NCBI GenBank assembly: GCA_020081605.1
Contig: JAHREC010000029.1
Span: 295,060-359,059, forward strand
DNA: 64,000 nt
Source of the DNA: Albifimbria verrucaria
Lineage: Eukaryota; Ascomycota; Sordariomycetes; Hypocreales; Stachybotryaceae
Direction: 5' to 3'
The number at the start of each line of letters is the position of its first letter. The stretch's first letter is position 1. The notes beneath the pieces are model-generated. The model saw nothing but the letters and a program-made list of their open reading frames with translations. It did no database searches and was not told the DNA's origin. The position numbers and the translations under genes were made by a program. This document shows positions 20,713 to 32,479 of the stretch, one piece after another.

Positions 20713-22893
20713 AGATCGAGTCGGTTTTGAAACCAAGTGTTGCTCTTGAAGATGATGCCAGTCGACCAGAATGCTAACTTACGGGGCAAAACTCAGCAAC
20801 AGGCTTCGCAGCGCCCCTGGCTCGCCCCGTGGTGCCGCCTACCTTTGGTCGCTTTGCTGCGTAGCCCACGAGCAGGTCTCCAGGCCAAGGAACGCCTCTG
20901 AAAGCGATACTTGACACACTAGACCTCGCGCCACCTGGGAGATGAACCAAAAGGGAAAAATCCGAGTGCATGGCCAGGCACCAGGGCAGAGCCCATCGCA
21001 CGAGGACTCGTAGCTCCCAAGTTTAGATAAGCCGTGCACTTTGCAAGGACAAGAGGCCGGTTCCGTTGAACAATGCACCGTTGGGGTCCCATGAGCCTCC
21101 TCTGGCCAATCAGGGCAGCAATCTCCGGCTAACCGGGAACCTGTGCTGGTAAGGATATCAGAACCCGGCGAGCCCGCCCCATGTCAATCATGACAAACTT
21201 GTCACGGGAAATGGTGCGTCAGCCGGCAGGCGACCGCCCTCGTCCGGGTCGCACGTTTAGCGTCATAGTCTGAGAAATGGATGTCTTGTTTGGGTCAGCT
21301 ACTCCTCCCATTAAGAGGCTCTAGGCGGCGGATTGGCCGGCCGAGTCATGTTGGTGGTCTACGCGGCGGCGTGGGATAGCATGACGGTGCTAGTGACTGG
21401 GAGGATGTGTCTGGTTATGCCGAGCCCAGGTCTTGTGGCCTGGATCTGCCGGGAAGATTGCCCAGAACAGGATTACAACAGTCACTTTTGGCGATATTGT
21501 GAGCTGGAGCAGGACGGCCCAGATGTTGCTGGTCATCTTGGCGGACAAGCACCACTCAGCGCCAAGGCGATCGTCCGGCGGGGGTTGGCGGCATGATGTG
21601 AAAAGTTACAGGCCGTGGGCGGCTCGAGGGTTCATAAGCACTGGGCGGTTGATGCTCTGACGTAATTTTGTGCGCCTTTGGCCTAGTCCGCACGCTGCTG
21701 GAGGAGGACTAGCAGCGGCAGCCTCTACGTAACGTCGATATGCTGTTTGCAAAAGAGGAAGAGGAAAAAGAAGATTAAAAATGAATATTTATATTTAGAG
21801 CGTTATCAACGAATGTGGGGACAACCGGGACAGATGAAAAAGAAAATCATGCAAGAAGCGGAAATAAATGAGTAAATAAACAAGTACCAACAACGACAAC
21901 AATAATAATAGGAGTAGTCGCAGCAATAATAAGCAGAGATAGACGCAGAAGCTCGGCCGTCTTTTTCTTCTTGCCCCAGCATCAGTCGCCAAAAACATTA
22001 TTCTAGGCATGAGGCCCTCCTCCGCAAGTGCGCAGGAACTAAGGCAGGTAACCTGTCGGCCGAGTGTTGCTTCGAAAGTCCGTGTATCCATCCCACGGCC
22101 GACCGCTGCCGCCCGAGCCCACCCTTTGTCACATTCCATATTCAACTTTGTACATGGCACGTTTTCAAGCTATGCAAGTGAGAGACGATTGTAATACGCA
22201 TTTGCGACAGCCGGCAAGGACCGTAGAAGCTTACGGGCCAATTTCTTGGCAGCGGCATAAGCTGAGCGCAGGGAATGCCACACTGGAGGGCTCTATGGCT
22301 GGGTCCGGCTTGAGGCAATTTACGATATCCTGACAGGGGCTTGGGGAGTAAGCGGGGAGCTTGGTTTGCTTCCCGTGTAGTCATAAATAACCAATCACAG
22401 CGTCCTTTGAGACGAGACGGGAGGCCGCCCACATAGCCACCACGTGCATTATCATCAAATAGCTAAGAAGATTTTCGTAGTCACTGGGTGTGTACTGGAG
22501 GACCCTAGATAATCTGAAAGCTGTGTACATCAAGAAACTCGAAGAAGTGGGAGAATTCGCAAAGTGAAATGGTATATGCAAGTCTCCAGGTTAGATTGCC
22601 ACCTAATCAACTCAAAGACGCACAATAACTTGGAATTACATCCCATGTCTCGCTCGAAAAGGTCGCATGGCAGCACCCACAAATTCATGATTTTGGTCCA
22701 GTATAAATTCGGCCTTTTGCCAGACAGATGGTAACAACTAGGCAAAGTCTTTTCTTCCCTCAGCCCTGGTTCCTTTTGCCGCGCTTGGCTCCCATTTGCT
22801 TCCGCATCTCAGACACTCCAACTTTATCTAAACTCCTTTTCCATAATATCCCCAGCTTTGCGCTGTCAAGCCGCCGCATCCAGAGGCCTCGCG
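20713..22893. other. GC-rich island grading into low-complexity DNA; no supported gene
   Basis: From the kinase gene to about 21700 the sequence is visibly richer in G and C than its surroundings. From about 21740 to 21960 it turns to purine/AT-rich low complexity (repeated 'agaggaagagg', 'aataataata'). Frames here carry no motifs. The last few hundred bases before 22894 should hold the TRK promoter; pyrimidine-rich stretches occur near 22740-22840. Confidence 0.5.
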
Positions 22894-25447
22894 ATGTGGG
22901 AAGGAGTCAAAACATTCTGTGCTACAAGGCTCAAGTTTATCACCCTCCATTGTAAGTAGTACAGATTCGTATGTTTGGACAAATTCGGGCACTAACTTGT
23001 ATATATCATAGATATCTGGATCATATTTTGTGCCATCCTTTCGCTAGTTGTGATTTACCCCAATGGCAACCTTGCTGCCGTCGACGCGTTCTTCTTTGGC
23101 GCCAGTGCCTCGACCGAATCTGGTCTGAATACGTATGTCCATCCTTTGTCGCGTCGACATTTAGAACATCAAGGGCTGATACCTACCTTGTTGAATCTAG
23201 GGTCGATGTGAAGGATCTGAAGACATATCAGCAGGTCTACATCTACATCATCCCCATTATCACCAATCTTGGCTTTGTCAATATTGCTGTTGTTCTCGCC
23301 CGCATCTGGTGGTTCAGACAGCAGTTGAAGACTGCTGGTAAACTCTTGCTATATCAAACACATCCGTATTCGGCTGCTGATACAGTCTTTTCAGAACCAG
23401 TTCCGCTTCGATGCAATAATGAAGACGTCGAAGGCAAGCCCCATGACGAGGAAAACGATGAAGCATTAGGTTTGAGACGTACAGTTTTATCCGCAACGCA
23501 TCCCGTCAGGTCTCCCATAATCAAATTTGATGGGGATGTACGCGATGTCCCCGAGGACCGATCCGAAGTCGCTTTACGTGTCCCGGGTCCGAGGGACCGT
23601 GAGAATGGTAATTGCAGCCATGTATAGATTTAAATAGTTGTCCATGCCCATACTGACACATCCATCACGACAGGCCAACCCGTGGTCGAGGTCGATACGT
23701 CGGCCTCAAGAAATGAAGACTATGGTAAGCAACCACGGACTCAACTCCCACCAGCTCCCGCTCTAAAACCTTCCCTCTACTATGCTTAGACGATGCTATT
23801 ACCCCGGCGGAATCTTCAAGCATGCCGTCTCGACACCGTGACAGCCATAGACTCGCTCTTAGCGCCGCTCGTTCGATTGAGAAAGCTGCTTCTTCGGCCC
23901 TTATTCTAGGTCGTTCTACCCTACTCAACCGTGCACAGCAGCGTTCGGCATCGATTGAGCGTAGAAGCATGGATCTTCCTCAGCTCTCCCGACACGTAAC
24001 TGTGGGCCGCAACTCCCAGTTCCACAATTTATCGGAGGCTGACCGCGAAATTCTGGGCGGTATCGAATATCGAAGTCTCAAGCTTCTTTTCAAGATTATT
24101 ATAGGTAATGAATTGTCGATATTACTTCATGCTTCGAATATACCTGACCGTACCGAGCAGGTTATTTCTTCGGTTTGCATTTCTTTGGAGCGATTTGTCT
24201 CATCCCTTGGATCCATAATGCCGCTCCCAAGTACAAGGATTGGCTCGCAGAGAATGGCCAAGATAAAACGTGGTGGTAAGTCTTGGGAGTTCCATACCGT
24301 ATTGCAATTCCAAGATGACTGACGAGCTGCGATGAACAGGGCCTTTTATTCTGCTCAAACAATGGTGAATAACCTGGGCTTTACCCTAACACCCGACTCG
24401 ATGGTGACCTTCAGAGATGCTACATGGCCTATGATCGTCATGACATTCCTGGCTTTTGCTGGAAATACTTGCTATCCTGTCCTGCTCCGTCTTATTATTT
24501 GGACGATGTCCAAGCTGGTACCCGCCGAGTCAGCCATGAAAGAGCCCCTACAGTTTCTCCTCGACCACCCACGACGATGCTACACATTGCTATTTCCTAG
24601 CAAGCCGACCTGGATACTCTTCGGCATTCTGTTCGTCATGAACTTCATCGACGTCTTGCTCATTATAGTCCTCGATCTGGATAACCCAGCCGTTACCGAC
24701 TTACCTATGGGACCCCGTATTCTGTCGGCTCTATTCCAGGCTGCGTCAGCTCGTCATACGGGAACATCTACCCTGAACTTAGCCCTTGTTAACCCAGGAG
24801 TCCAGTTCAGCTTGCTGTGTATGATGTATATTGCTATTTTTCCGATCGCGATTGCTATCCGCGCCTCAAACACCTACGAGGAAAAGGCTCTTGGAGTCTA
24901 TGGCCACGAGAGCAGTCCCGACGAGACTAACAGCGTGTCTTACGTCATGATGCACGTCCGGAATCAGTTAAGCTTCGACCTGTGGTATATGTTCCTCGGC
25001 ACTTTTTGTATTTGTGTTGCTGAGTCGAAGCGAATCATGGACCTCAACGAACCGGTAAGCGCTCAATTGATCTGTTACATGACGGCAGCTCTTTAACTAA
25101 CCTATATGCCTCAAGTCATTCTCGGTGTTCCCCGTTTTCTTCGAAGTAGTCAGTGCATAGTAGGTGCAGATTCTCTTTGGTCTGCATGTTCACATTACTG
25201 ACATACAGCTCCCAGTGGAAACGTCGGCTTGTCGCTTGGCCATCCCTCCGTCATGACATCCCTCTGCGGCCAATTTACTACCTTTTCCAAGTTGGTCATC
25301 TGCGCCATGATGATCCGAGGCCGTCATCGTGGTCTTCCCAACGCCATCGACCGCGCCATCATACTCCCCAATGCTAGCAATGATGTGGCCGAGGGTGATA
25401 GGGACCAAAGCGCAAGGAAGTCATTGATGAGCAATGCCATTGAGTAG
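22894..25447 (+). CDS. TRK-family potassium transporter, intact
   Basis: High-affinity potassium uptake transporter of the plasma membrane. Nine exons (22894-22951, 23012-23132, 23201-23607, 23674-23724, 23790-24104, 24161-24275, 24340-25054, 25116-25159, 25216-25447) splice in frame to 685 residues and a TAG. All four pore-loop modules are present: FFGASASTESGLNT (about 47-60), SAQTMVNNLGFTLTPDS (about 360-376), FQAASARHTGT (about 488-498) and AYGNVGLSLG (about 608-617), each with the filter glycine or its usual serine. Hydrophobic helices surround them, and a long hydrophilic loop (about 110-300) matches the cytosolic loop of fungal TRKs. The start MWEGVKTF matches the usual short N-terminus. 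No lesion was found, which is exceptional in this window. Confidence 0.93.
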
Positions 25448-25721
25448 AGGCCAGTGGTGAAATTGTGTCAAGGAAGGTGGTTGCTTCGTGTGGTGCGTGC
25501 CTGGCGCTCTTACATCCAAATGGGTGGCCTTGGCCGTTGGGCCAGTCTGCCTAGCTACCAAAGGTCCGCGGTATACGCGCCTATGATTGTTATTATATGG
25601 TCGAGCTTAAGCCTCTTTGAATTCAGGAATCCTCTTTAAGGAATTCTTTCCCTCGAATCTTATCTAAGCTGCTAGACATATAGTTAGGGCTAGGGATTTA
25701 AGGATTACAACCCTGCTTAAT
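25448..25721. other. TRK 3' flank; no gene
   Basis: Short stretch between the TRK stop codon and the dispersed repeat. No motif seen; it presumably holds the TRK 3' untranslated region and polyadenylation site. Confidence 0.5.
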
Positions 25722-26392
25722 CATCCCGACCAATCATGAGTTTAGCTAATTTAAATGTCTGTAATGAATCAAAGTATACATAGTGAATTACGTATATGTA
25801 GTCCGGCTCTTTTATGGTTGGACCAACGCCATACCCAAGTAATCTGTTATCTTTTTCAGACCATTGAAACCATTCATACCAGCGGTCCTGGATGGATCAA
25901 TACGCTTGCGAATACAATGGTCCGAGATTACTCTTTCTTCCGGGTTTCCCACCAGACTCTATGTCGGGCAATAGTGTTATTCACTGTGAAAGGCCATAAA
26001 GGAGAGATATGTGATGACATGAGCTTCGGGGTTGAGAAAGTTGTGGCGAGATAATGACTAAAATTCCCTAGGTCGCCAAAGAAACCGTCCCACAATCTGA
26101 TTCAGTGATTCAAGGCACTATACCCTGTAGGTTTTGACTGCTGTAACTCATCGGAGTATTATGAAGACCTGATTCAGCTATCCCATTGACACTTTTTGGG
26201 ACCGCATCGGCATCGACTCTTGGCATTTGAGATGAATGAATGAAGCCGCTCCGGGAGGCGTCCAGAGTGGATGGAATTTACGGGGCCTGCTTGAGAGGGC
26301 GCCTGTAATTATTGACACGAACGCACCATCCCGATTCTTAGGCAAGATGGAAAGGTGAAATGTTTATAGTGTCCTAGTTTTTTTGCCAGCTT
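25722..26392 (+). repeat. Dispersed repeat, copy B (pairs with 484-1158)
   Basis: Same-orientation homologue of 484-1158 over about 670 bases. At its 5' end several differences read as G-to-A or C-to-T in this copy (for example 'tttggat' to 'tttaaat', 'catggtg' to 'catagtg'), but differences elsewhere are mixed. No conserved frame, no clear ends. Confidence 0.8.
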
Positions 26393-27119
26393 AGTATATG
26401 CCTCGATGAACGAAGTTCCCAAAGGTTCTTTCTTCCGCGTTCTTCTCACCAGCGACAAAGTTAGCAGCGACAAAGTTAGCACGAACCATCAAACGCTCAG
26501 TGCGAGCTGCGCCCTAACGCGTGCGCCACACACACACAGCCACATCAATGCAATGACTAATCGACCTCATATCATATCAGGTAAAACAAAATGGACTCCA
26601 TTGAAAGTCCCAACCTAGTGAAGCAATCTATCCTTCCATTCTTTGAACTAGTTTCACTCAGGTACTGGCCACAAAACAAGTCTCTCCAATCTCCTTCTGT
26701 TCGCAGTTAAAGGCTTCTGAGCTCTCACTTTATGCGGTCCATGGCTATGGACATGAAGAAAGGGCACCCTCTCTTGGCCTGCTTGCACTCCCATGAGATT
26801 CTCTTTTTCTGATCGGTGTTTCGGTGTTTTTATTTCTGATCGGCGTTAATAACCTTCTTTTCAACTTATTGCCTCCTTCATTGCCTGGTCGCCTTGCTCA
26901 TTGTCCCAGACCCTCGTACTGGAGCCATCTGACCTCCTTATATCTCAATCAGGCACTAGATATTAATCATTGGGTTACTTAAGGCAAAGACGATCTGTCA
27001 AGTCTGTACCGTGGATATATTATAGAGTTTAAATCTTTTATTTTCTTCTGCTGTAGATTGCGCTGATCCATACTGGGACGGTATTGTCTAACCCAAGCCC
27101 ACTGATCTCACCCCTCAGG
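26393..27119. other. No supported gene
   Basis: Contains a 15-base tandem pair (gcgacaaagttagca, about 26453-26481) and a short CA tract near 26528. No coding signal recognised. Confidence 0.45.
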
Positions 27120-27232
27120 TCAAGCTATCCTGCACGCTGTCCCACAATAGCCACAAGCACGACCTGGAATAACCCAGACCTCTGCACCTTTCAAAGTGCA
27201 TCTAGGGCATAGTACACCTGGTATTTTCGCGA
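27120..27232 (-). CDS. Zinc-ribbon micro-ORF, copy 1 (terminal exon)
   Basis: The minus strand reads CPRCTLKGAEVWVIPGR followed by ACGYCGTACRIA and a TGA at 27120. It shares the core EVWVIPGRACGYCGT with the plus-strand gene 30039-30296. Two C-x2-C or C-x3-C knuckles about 17 residues apart would make a small zinc ribbon. An AG acceptor at 27234-27233 with a compatible phase suggests that this is the last exon; the first exon was not found. Function unknown. Confidence 0.4.
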
Positions 27233-27239
27233 CTGCTCG

Positions 27240-27945
27240 ATCATTAAGGGTTTTCTTTGAGCGGCAGTGTAAATGCCCGATGATATGCTGAGATATAAGT
27301 GTTATTTGCTATCTCTGTGCTGTGATGGTAATGCTACGGAAAGCTCCAAAAGGATGATTGCTTACAACTATGAATGCCATTCTTCAAAAAGAAATACAGT
27401 GTAGTCTTATTAAAGCTTTAATGCTTAAAAAGAAAAGCAAAATACTATCTCTGTGATATAGACGCTTGAGGGAATAAAGACGAAGTTAATGCAGATAATG
27501 TAATTGCTTTAAGTATAATTTTCTATACCCTGGATAAAGCAATACATTCATCTTAAGCGGCTTAAATCAGGTCCTTCATAAGAGGAAATGATGCAGCAAC
27601 AGTAAAAAGGAGTAACGGGGAGAGAGGGAGTACTGAAAATTTGACTCTAGGGTGTCAATGTAACTCAATAACTCAGATCCACTGTTGCATGACGGTTTAA
27701 TGATGCCTATCTCCTTAGGGCCCATAAGCTACAGACTAGGTAGCAAATCACCGAATTGACCAATGATAATTGGATAAAAACTAGATACATCGAAGACTAT
27801 GTAAATTGGCTAATGGTAGATGTATCGGCATTGCCCCGCGTTATGTATAGCTACACCATAATGATCATCATCAACGTATAGTTTTGAATTTGCTTTATGT
27901 ACTGGATATGACTAAGACATTGTGGGGCGGTTACAATTTTGTAGC
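27240..27945. other. No supported gene
   Basis: A/T-rich sequence with short frames only. It forms the 3' flank of the minus-strand Zn2Cys6 gene. Confidence 0.45.
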
Positions 27946-28511
27946 TTATGGACTCAAGGAGATCCATCTGGAGAATTGGTTGCCCTTATACGGCACGAGA
28001 GAAAGCTGCAGTAACATATCTCCATCGCGGACCCATTTGAGGACAGTCTTGGCATCCGCACCGCTCTGTATATAGCGTAATATCTCCTGGCCTTCTTTAG
28101 AGGTCCTGGTTTGGAGAATCTCGAAGATTTGTTGGTATGTTGAGTTTGAAGATTGTAGCTCCAGGTATCTACGCTTGGCTGCCTGGTGGTGTGACTCGGA
28201 CGGAGCAGTAGCATAATTACACTTCCTTGCTACCTTTACGCATCCAGAACAGCTTGGGCGTTGCGCATCACACTGCGTATTTCTCAGATATATAGGCCGT
28301 TTGCGAGAAAAGGCGTCCTAATGCTCACCTTAATCTTACGGGAGCGGCACTGATCACATGCTGCTTTCGTAGAGGTTCTCCTGGGCGGATTGTAAACTGC
28401 TACAGGGACTTTTGAGACGGACTGTGGCCGAGGCGCGATTGGTCTAAGCGAACGTAACTGTGATGAGTCTACAGATGCAGGGCTCTGGTTGGTCTCAGTC
28501 GGTCGAGGCAT
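27946..28511 (-). CDS. Small Zn2Cys6 DNA-binding protein, complete
   Basis: Exon 1 (28511-28329) starts at ATG and ends AACDQCRSRKIK; the intron 28328-28273 (GTGAGC...CGCAG) joins it to CDAQRPSCSGC, completing the six-cysteine binuclear zinc cluster at about residues 51-77. Exon 2 (28272-27946) closes with a TAA after 169 residues in total. After the cluster come the usual RYLELQSSNSTYQQIFEIL helix and a C-terminal GADAKTVLKWVRDGDMLLQL element, an arrangement recurrent in short fungal Zn2Cys6 proteins. The large fungal_trans domain is absent by design rather than truncation. Likely a nuclear DNA-binding regulator with unknown targets. No lesions. The same C-terminal element occurs in the gene at 37644-38175. 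Confidence 0.88.
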
Positions 28512-30038
28512 TGCGGGCACGTACAAATGAAAAAGGGAGGTGTTAGCATGGTTATGGGCGTCTTTTAATATTTTTCCTTAAGCTATTAACTTACAGACAA
28601 TGCGTAATTGAAAATGCTCGATGATAGTGAAATGACGTGGTAGGTAAACCCTCGCGCTTTTCATTGGTGGGTGTGAGCTCCGGCGATTGTGATTAGTTCA
28701 ATGGCTGTTGTTCAATTATTTCCCTGCATGATGGTGAAATAACGAGATGTGTAAGCAATCGCATTTTACTAACCAAGGGGGAATCCGGCGATGGTGATTG
28801 GCGCAATGGTTGCAAGTATCTTGCATTGGTACAAGAAATTTGACGACAGAATAATAGAATGCAATGGGCTGCGCAAATGAATAAGTTCATTATGACCTGG
28901 CTCTGATACAATGTCTCAGAGCGATTGATCATCTGCCAACGCCACGAACGCTAGGCCCATCCCTTCAGTGGCTAAAAATGCCATCAGCCTAATCATCTCA
29001 CCGACAACTCGAGTCGGGAGAGAAAACGCCGCAAGCCCAAATGCCGCAAGCCCAACCGATGATGTGCACAGGCACACAACTAACAACAAGGGGAAAATGC
29101 GGCTGCATTAGGTAAAAGTGTTTAATCCATGACTCTGGTTGTACCTACCATGCCTTCTCACCCATTCAGCATAACAAGCAAGTTCTACTCTGAAAAATCC
29201 ATCCGGTTTCGCTCCCTAATCTCATTGAATAGGTCGGGTATTATTTGAGATATCCCATTCGCTACTTTGAGCTGAATAGAACCTTCGACTTAAAAATTAG
29301 TCCAGTAGATGAAGTTAAAAGCAAATATTCGATAACTAGACCAAGACAATTACTAGGTAGTCCGAACATCAGCCTCGAAGTGAGCCTAACTTGCTCATTG
29401 TTTTATGTAGAATGTTCTGTTTGAACCCCATAACCTACCATCTCCTCTATAAACAACACAACACCATGACAAGCCCTACCGTTTCCAAACATTACGTACA
29501 GCGTGGTGAGAAGCTACGGTATACTACAACTCACATGTGATGATGAACCCGTCTAAACTATTGGCAAAGTCGCAAAATGCAACTTCAGCCGGCCCTCGTT
29601 GGGCATTAAGTGGTTATTTGGATGTGAGCTATGCCCCACCTTCCATAGGTATTCTAGAGATAAATTGTGATAAGTCAAAAGAAGCTTGAAAATAAGGGTG
29701 TCGTCCCAGTACCGTGGTATCTAGAAGGCAATTTGTGATTGGCCATGTGCCGGAGTTTTTGGTCCGAGTGAAAACGGATCAGCATCCAGCTAAAATGCAG
29801 CCTAGCAATTGGCCAAAAGGTTTACTAAGAACTTCTCATCGATCTAAGGGCATGTTTATAACAGAATGGTCCCCGTGGAACTGGGCTTACCAAGCACTGA
29901 ACAGAGTAATTGTACCGACTACTTCACTCAGCAAGCTGCTTACCGATTTAATACTCGTCATTCATTGAACTTTGTCAATCTGGTGGTTTGACCTATGCTT
30001 TCTCTGGAGAGTCCTATCAGTTCAACATCGCCTCTACA
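28512..30038. other. No supported gene
   Basis: About 1.5 kb with only short frames. 'gccgcaagcccaa' is repeated in tandem near 29030. The 84-codon frame at 29714-29968 has no motif. The region upstream of 28511 should hold the promoter of the Zn2Cys6 gene. Confidence 0.45.
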
Positions 30039-30296
30039 ATGGTTGCCCAAATGCAACCTATTCGTGCCCTTATTCAGCCACGTTTATGGGTAATGGCTAA
30101 TATACGTGCCTCGGCATCAATCTTCAAGGTAGGTTACCCTCTTCGTTTTCGTTGCTCCCAAAGGACTAGCGCTCATCTAAACTTGAGAATAATACAGATG
30201 CCAGGCATCAGGTGCCCGACTTGTTTCCAGTCCGGTGACGAGGTTTGGGTCATTCCTGGTCGAGCCTGTGGGTATTGTGGTACACCATGTGGTTGA
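30039..30296 (+). CDS. Zinc-ribbon micro-protein, copy 2 (two exons)
   Basis: Exon 1 (30039-30128) encodes 30 residues from ATG and is followed by a GTAGGT...TACAG intron (30129-30197); exon 2 (30198-30296) encodes CPTCFQSGDEVWVIPGR then ACGYCGTPCG and a TGA, 62 residues in all. The four-cysteine arrangement and the VWVIPGRACGYCGT core are shared with the minus-strand copy at 27120-27232, although flanking DNA differs. Possible zinc ribbon; I do not know its function. Conservation of the peptide while the rest diverged is the main evidence that it is a gene. Confidence 0.5.
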   Translation: MVAQMQPIRALIQPRLWVMANIRASASIFKVGYPLRFRCSQRTSAHLNLRIIQMPGIRCPTCFQSGDEVWVIPGRACGYCGTPCG

Positions 30297-30299
30297 CGA

Positions 30300-31005
30300 A
30301 CAGAATGCTCCGTGCCGTGGCCCCCTGTAATTCGATAATCACTCAGGAGGATGCGGAGGTCTTAGAGACACCATTACCGGAATGAGGATATGATGACTGC
30401 ATAATTACCATAAAACAGCGTCATCGCAACATTTCGATATAATCATTAATCCTTAGAATAATATGAGCATGTTTCAAACTTTCAAGCCAGCATCTTAACT
30501 ATTCCAAAATCGAGCTGGTTTCTCCATCTGCTTCCTAACTCTTAACTCCTTCTTCTCCTCTTTTCCTTACTTTTATTTCTTTCTTTCTCTTTGCTTTCCT
30601 TTTGTTCCCTGTCAACTCAAACGTATTAGGGTCAAAACGGGTCAACAAGAAAAAGATTCCCTACAATCAATGGCTCACCGATTGCAGAACAAAGCAACCG
30701 TCGACAACCCCTCGGTGGAAGGCAACAGTGCCGATCATGGTGATATTTCGAACCGACAACCTCATGAACTGCTCACAGCAATATATTCACTATACATCGA
30801 ATTTTGCTCCTGTCAATGGCCACGGATGTCTGACAGTCACATCGTAGTCAGGCTGACCATGTGTTACCTAGAATATTATCGTATCTGTACTTGTATATAT
30901 CGACATTTGGGGAGTTATGTGAATATGTCAGATTTGGTGTGATGGTGGTGTTGTCGGGCAACTCGTCCGACCGCCTGTTGGAGCTGAGTTCGGTCATAGG
31001 ATCGC
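30300..31005. other. No supported gene
   Basis: Includes a pyrimidine-rich tract at about 30535-30605 (ctt/tct runs) that looks like a fungal promoter or intron feature. Overlapping frames of 75-90 codons lack motifs. 3' flank of the minus-strand bZIP gene. Confidence 0.45.
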
Positions 31006-31628
31006 CTAAGGGGTTATGGTCATCGAGGGGAGTGCTTCAGCATCCAGACCACTCGTTCGTCTTGTTCGATTATCCAGATTATTAGGAGTTGCGTCGCCAC
31101 ATGGATACATCGCTAAGGGCGACGCATTGAACTGATCCATGGAGAGTCTCGCTTCGTTGGTAATATACTCTTGTATGAGGGTACAGTTACAGTTGGTATG
31201 GCGAAGCAGCTCAGTCTTAAGCAGGTAAATTTCGGTGGATAGGGATTTGTAGCGGGTGTATAAGTATTGGTTTTGGTCCTCAAGGGCCTGTTCGCGTGAG
31301 GCAAGAGCAGACGCTTCCTCGCGCTTCCGCACACGGCACTTCTTGGCAGCGATGCGGTTACGTTCTAGTGCCCTGCGGTGTAGAATGCCCCGGGGAAACC
31401 ATCGTCATTAACATTATTGTAGTCACTGTTGCGGTCATGGGAACTGTCAAGTCGTTTGCGTGTTCTGGAGTTGCGGAAACTGTCAGGAGCTTCCTTAGGT
31501 TTGCGATCACGCCCCATAAGCTTAGCCTTGGGAATGTGATTGAAGCCGGAAGGAGAGGTCTTGTAGAGTCTGCAGGGTACAGTGTCGGGGTAAGAGTTGC
31601 TTTCACTGGGCGGTCGATGGTCGTGCAC
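31006..31628 (-). CDS. bZIP transcription factor, 5' part frame-disrupted
   Basis: The minus strand encodes RALERNRIAAKKCRVRKR, a complete bZIP basic region with the N-x7-R core, followed by a zipper helix (ALEDQNQYLYTRYKSLSTEI, then YLLKTELLRH) and a C-terminal tail ending at 31006. Upstream, another frame (31365-31628) reads a polar basic region with DYNNVNDDGFPGAFYTA that would join directly to RRALERN if one base were restored near 31370, so a one-base shift or a very short intron separates them. The N-terminal part of the protein was not located. A decayed paralogue lies at 15521-15778. Likely AP-1/ATF-type nuclear regulator by family. Confidence 0.7.
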
Positions 31629-32011
31629 GCAAATTATGGCGATCGGAACTCAGGGCGTGTGACTGGACGGGTTGTTACAGTTGCTATGGGTAGTATATCA
31701 AGAAATGAAGCGCAATGCGGACCGAAGAGTGAGCTAAATTTCACCCCGCAACATTGTAGTTGGATGTTGGTCGCGAAATATTGCACTTGGGATGATCCAT
31801 TATTGCTGCCTCAAACTCACCCTTACGGTTTTATGCCTCAGGCACCCAAGCATCCACTGTATGCTCCTCATACACCTTACTAAGCCCATCCGCTGCCACT
31901 CTGCTGTCCTTCAATTGCACGCGGGTCATCCCTAACATGTCCATTTATGCAGTGTCAGGCATCTTCCCATCGCCTTTCAGCTTCGCATATGTCAGAATAA
32001 GGAATATTAGC

Positions 32012-32479
32012 CCAAATGTATAAAACTTGCCCGAGATATCCCCGGACAACGTCTCTACGAGTGTGATGGCGTCGACATCGAGGCCACCGACGTTTCTGCC
32101 GACGTCAACTTCCACAAAACTGTCGTTGCTGCGTGCCGGCAATTTATTGGTCAAAGCTTCGATCGACTGGGCTCCAAAGTTGTTAGCCACGATGTCCTCA
32201 TCGCCGTGGTATGTGGTGTTTAACACCATCCCATATCGGTCGGTGGTTTGGGCTTTGACACACACCCTTGATCAGGACGGTCTGCGCCTTGAAGTCGAGC
32301 GCCTAATAAGGCAATTCCAAGAAGTCAGTGTCGATCATTCTGGCACGTATTCCGGATGGCTGGTGGAAAGTTTGCAGCCCATTCTCGATAACCCTGCCCA
32401 GCCTATGTCGGTTTATTCTTTTCAGCGTGGGAAAGACACCGTCAGTGGTAAAAATGGGCATGATACCAGGGTGGCCTAA
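32012..32479 (+). CDS. Unrecognised two-exon coding-like segment
   Basis: One plus-strand frame from about 32020 reads PGQRLYECDGVDIEATDV and FHKTVVAACRQFIGQSFDRL; at 32209 a GTATGT donor and at 32275 a CAG acceptor would join it in frame to DGLRLEVERLIRQFQEVSV, running to a TAA at 32479. The splice gives a coherent acidic protein of about 130 residues with no start codon identified. No family recognised. The clean splice makes it better than chance but the 5' end is unknown. Confidence 0.35.

Noticed and set aside
31296..31883. Plus-strand 195-codon open frame
   Set aside because: It lies antisense to the bZIP basic region and upstream frame; its peptide is low in motifs and hydrophobic in an irregular way. 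Shadow frame.
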